From positions 11,496,163-11,560,162 of the forward strand of contig NC_088297.1 of assembly GCF_032854445.1 (NCBI RefSeq): 64,000 bases of DNA, in the 5' to 3' direction. Source of the DNA: Liolophura sinensis. Lineage: Eukaryota; Mollusca; Polyplacophora; Chitonida; Chitonidae. Each line of letters starts with the position of its first letter. Position 1 is the first letter of the stretch. Under the pieces are notes generated by a model. The model did not search any database. It was not told the origin of the DNA and was given only the letters and a program-made list of their open reading frames with translations. The translations under genes were made by a program, and so were the position numbers. Positions 63,096-64,000 of the stretch are shown one piece after another.

Positions 63096-63290
63096 ACGCT
63101 ATGGTGCTACTCGGCTTATAATTCCCCACTGTTTAACTATTTACATGAACGGTTAGGAAAAACAATGGTTAGAAAGGGCCGTATCTTTCACGGGTGACAC
63201 TTTGCCAGTTCTCACGCTGTCGTCGCTGCTCAGATTTTATTCTCTATGCTGTAAGTTTTTATTATATTATTGATGATTTTTAATTGTTTC
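63096..63290 (+). repeat. Family X copy
   Basis: CTATGGTGCTACTCGGCTTA, TAATTCCCCACTGTTTAACT, ATTTACATGAACGGTTAGG, CTTTCACGGGTGACACTTTG, CACGCTGTCGTCGCTGCTCA, TTATTCTCTATGCTGTAAGT. It aligns along its length with 4445-4610 and 50615-50800. Confidence 0.65.
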
Positions 63291-63936
63291 ATTACTGCCA
63301 GTCCATACAAATTTTATACAGCCCTAGTACATTTACTTCACAAAATATTAATATGACAATATATTTATCAGCCCGCATAATTTCCACATTGTAGGGGGGT
63401 TGTCAAAATGTATTTTCTTCCACAACATCATATCTATTCATCTCTTCTTCGTCAATGACCAACCCTTTTTCCTGCGAATTCACGTGAAGGCTGAACTTAT
63501 TTGCTCTTAAAGGTTCTCCTCCCAGACCACAATAACGCTGCTTCTGTCTGTCTTGTCCCCTGACTTTTTTCCCTCTCCCCATACCCAGACACCTCAGCGG
63601 TAGGGTGGCCGATCTTAGCTGACCTGATGAACAGAGAGCTGCCGCCGGCCCTGTTGTGTTGTCAACGCAAACACCGCTAGCAAACAAAGAAACGTTACAG
63701 GTATTTATTCTTCGATCAGAGCATCTATGAGTTTCCCTCCTCTTTGCAAGTCCCCACCTCCCTCCCTCTTCACCCTCTATCCTCCTCTTCTCCCATGTGT
63801 CCTGGCTCGCTCCTGCCAGTAAATACCGCATCATCCCAAATTGAAACCGAGGTATTTGTCAACAAAGCCTCCCTGTAGCTCTGTAAGGAATGTACAGTCG
63901 ATACTTGTATGCGCTGTCCAACTGCCCTTCCATCGA

Positions 63937-64000
63937 ATTTGCATATTGGCCATCTATAAAAGACGCCGTAAGCCGATGTGAGCGGTGTATTGTCAGTTAA
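63937..64000 (+). promoter_or_regulatory. Core promoter at the right edge: octamer plus TATA box
   Basis: ATTTGCAT (63937-63944) is an exact octamer, and TATAAAAG (63955-63962) is a consensus TATA box 11 bases after it. Transcription would start near 63985-63995, leaving almost no transcript in the window. Octamer-plus-TATA is a known layout of histone H2B and some tissue-specific promoters, but the gene itself is outside the window, so its identity is unknown. The upstream 63400-63930 is pyrimidine-rich and not a recognised repeat. Confidence 0.45.

Noticed and set aside
63403-63834. 143-codon open frame on the minus strand
   Set aside because: Lies on pyrimidine-rich (purine-rich on minus) sequence that depletes stops; no domain, no splice context and no credible start. 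It is the longest non-repeat frame, so it stays worth a homology search.

Overview
The window is animal nuclear DNA: intron-rich, AT-rich, and dominated by retroposon fossils and tandem arrays. The dense SINEs with (AAATA)n or (GTGA)n tails are of a kind I associate with lophotrochozoans, most likely a mollusc. That placement rests on memory of repeat style and was not searched. I see no rRNA gene, functional tRNA gene, CRISPR array or bacterial-style operon.

One gene can be reconstructed completely: a secreted GH18 chitinase on the + strand. It has nine coding exons (22756..33332) and encodes about 478 residues: signal peptide, GH18 barrel with an intact DxxDxDxE catalytic motif, proline-rich linker, and a C-terminal six-cysteine chitin-binding (peritrophin-A/CBM14) domain. 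All eight coding introns have GT/AG ends and compatible phases. A 5' non-coding exon near 19931 and a poly(A) signal at 33425 are proposed. Other coding calls are single-exon candidates: a terminal exon at 54434..54627, a start exon at 5616..5660, a minus-strand exon at 43673..43770, and a 51-residue Arg/Ser-rich ORF at 50074. A TATA box with an octamer at the extreme right edge suggests a gene starting just outside the window.

Layout. 1-5600: fragments of an unnamed dispersed repeat (here 'family X'), including a 48-bp and a 161-bp tandem expansion. 6270-8420: a decayed Ty3/Gypsy-type retrotransposon. 10.6-11.2 kb: a 56-bp satellite with alternating variants. 12.8-14 kb: tRNA-derived SINE relics. 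15.3-17.2 kb: a long 48-bp superarray. 19-34 kb: the chitinase gene, with a TIR element upstream, a SINE with perfect target-site duplication in intron 2, and three successive hairpins in intron 3. 34-64 kb: mostly intergenic, with many SINEs, a 15-bp array at 37.4 kb, and the candidate exons.

The SINEs fall into at least three families. A has a tRNA-like head with long A-B box spacing and an AAATA tail, B has a different tRNA head and a GTGA/TCAC tail, and D has a third head. All share a related 3' domain of about 40 bp. This is the most interesting non-genic pattern here, together with the unnamed family X and the recurrence of a 48-bp period in separate arrays.
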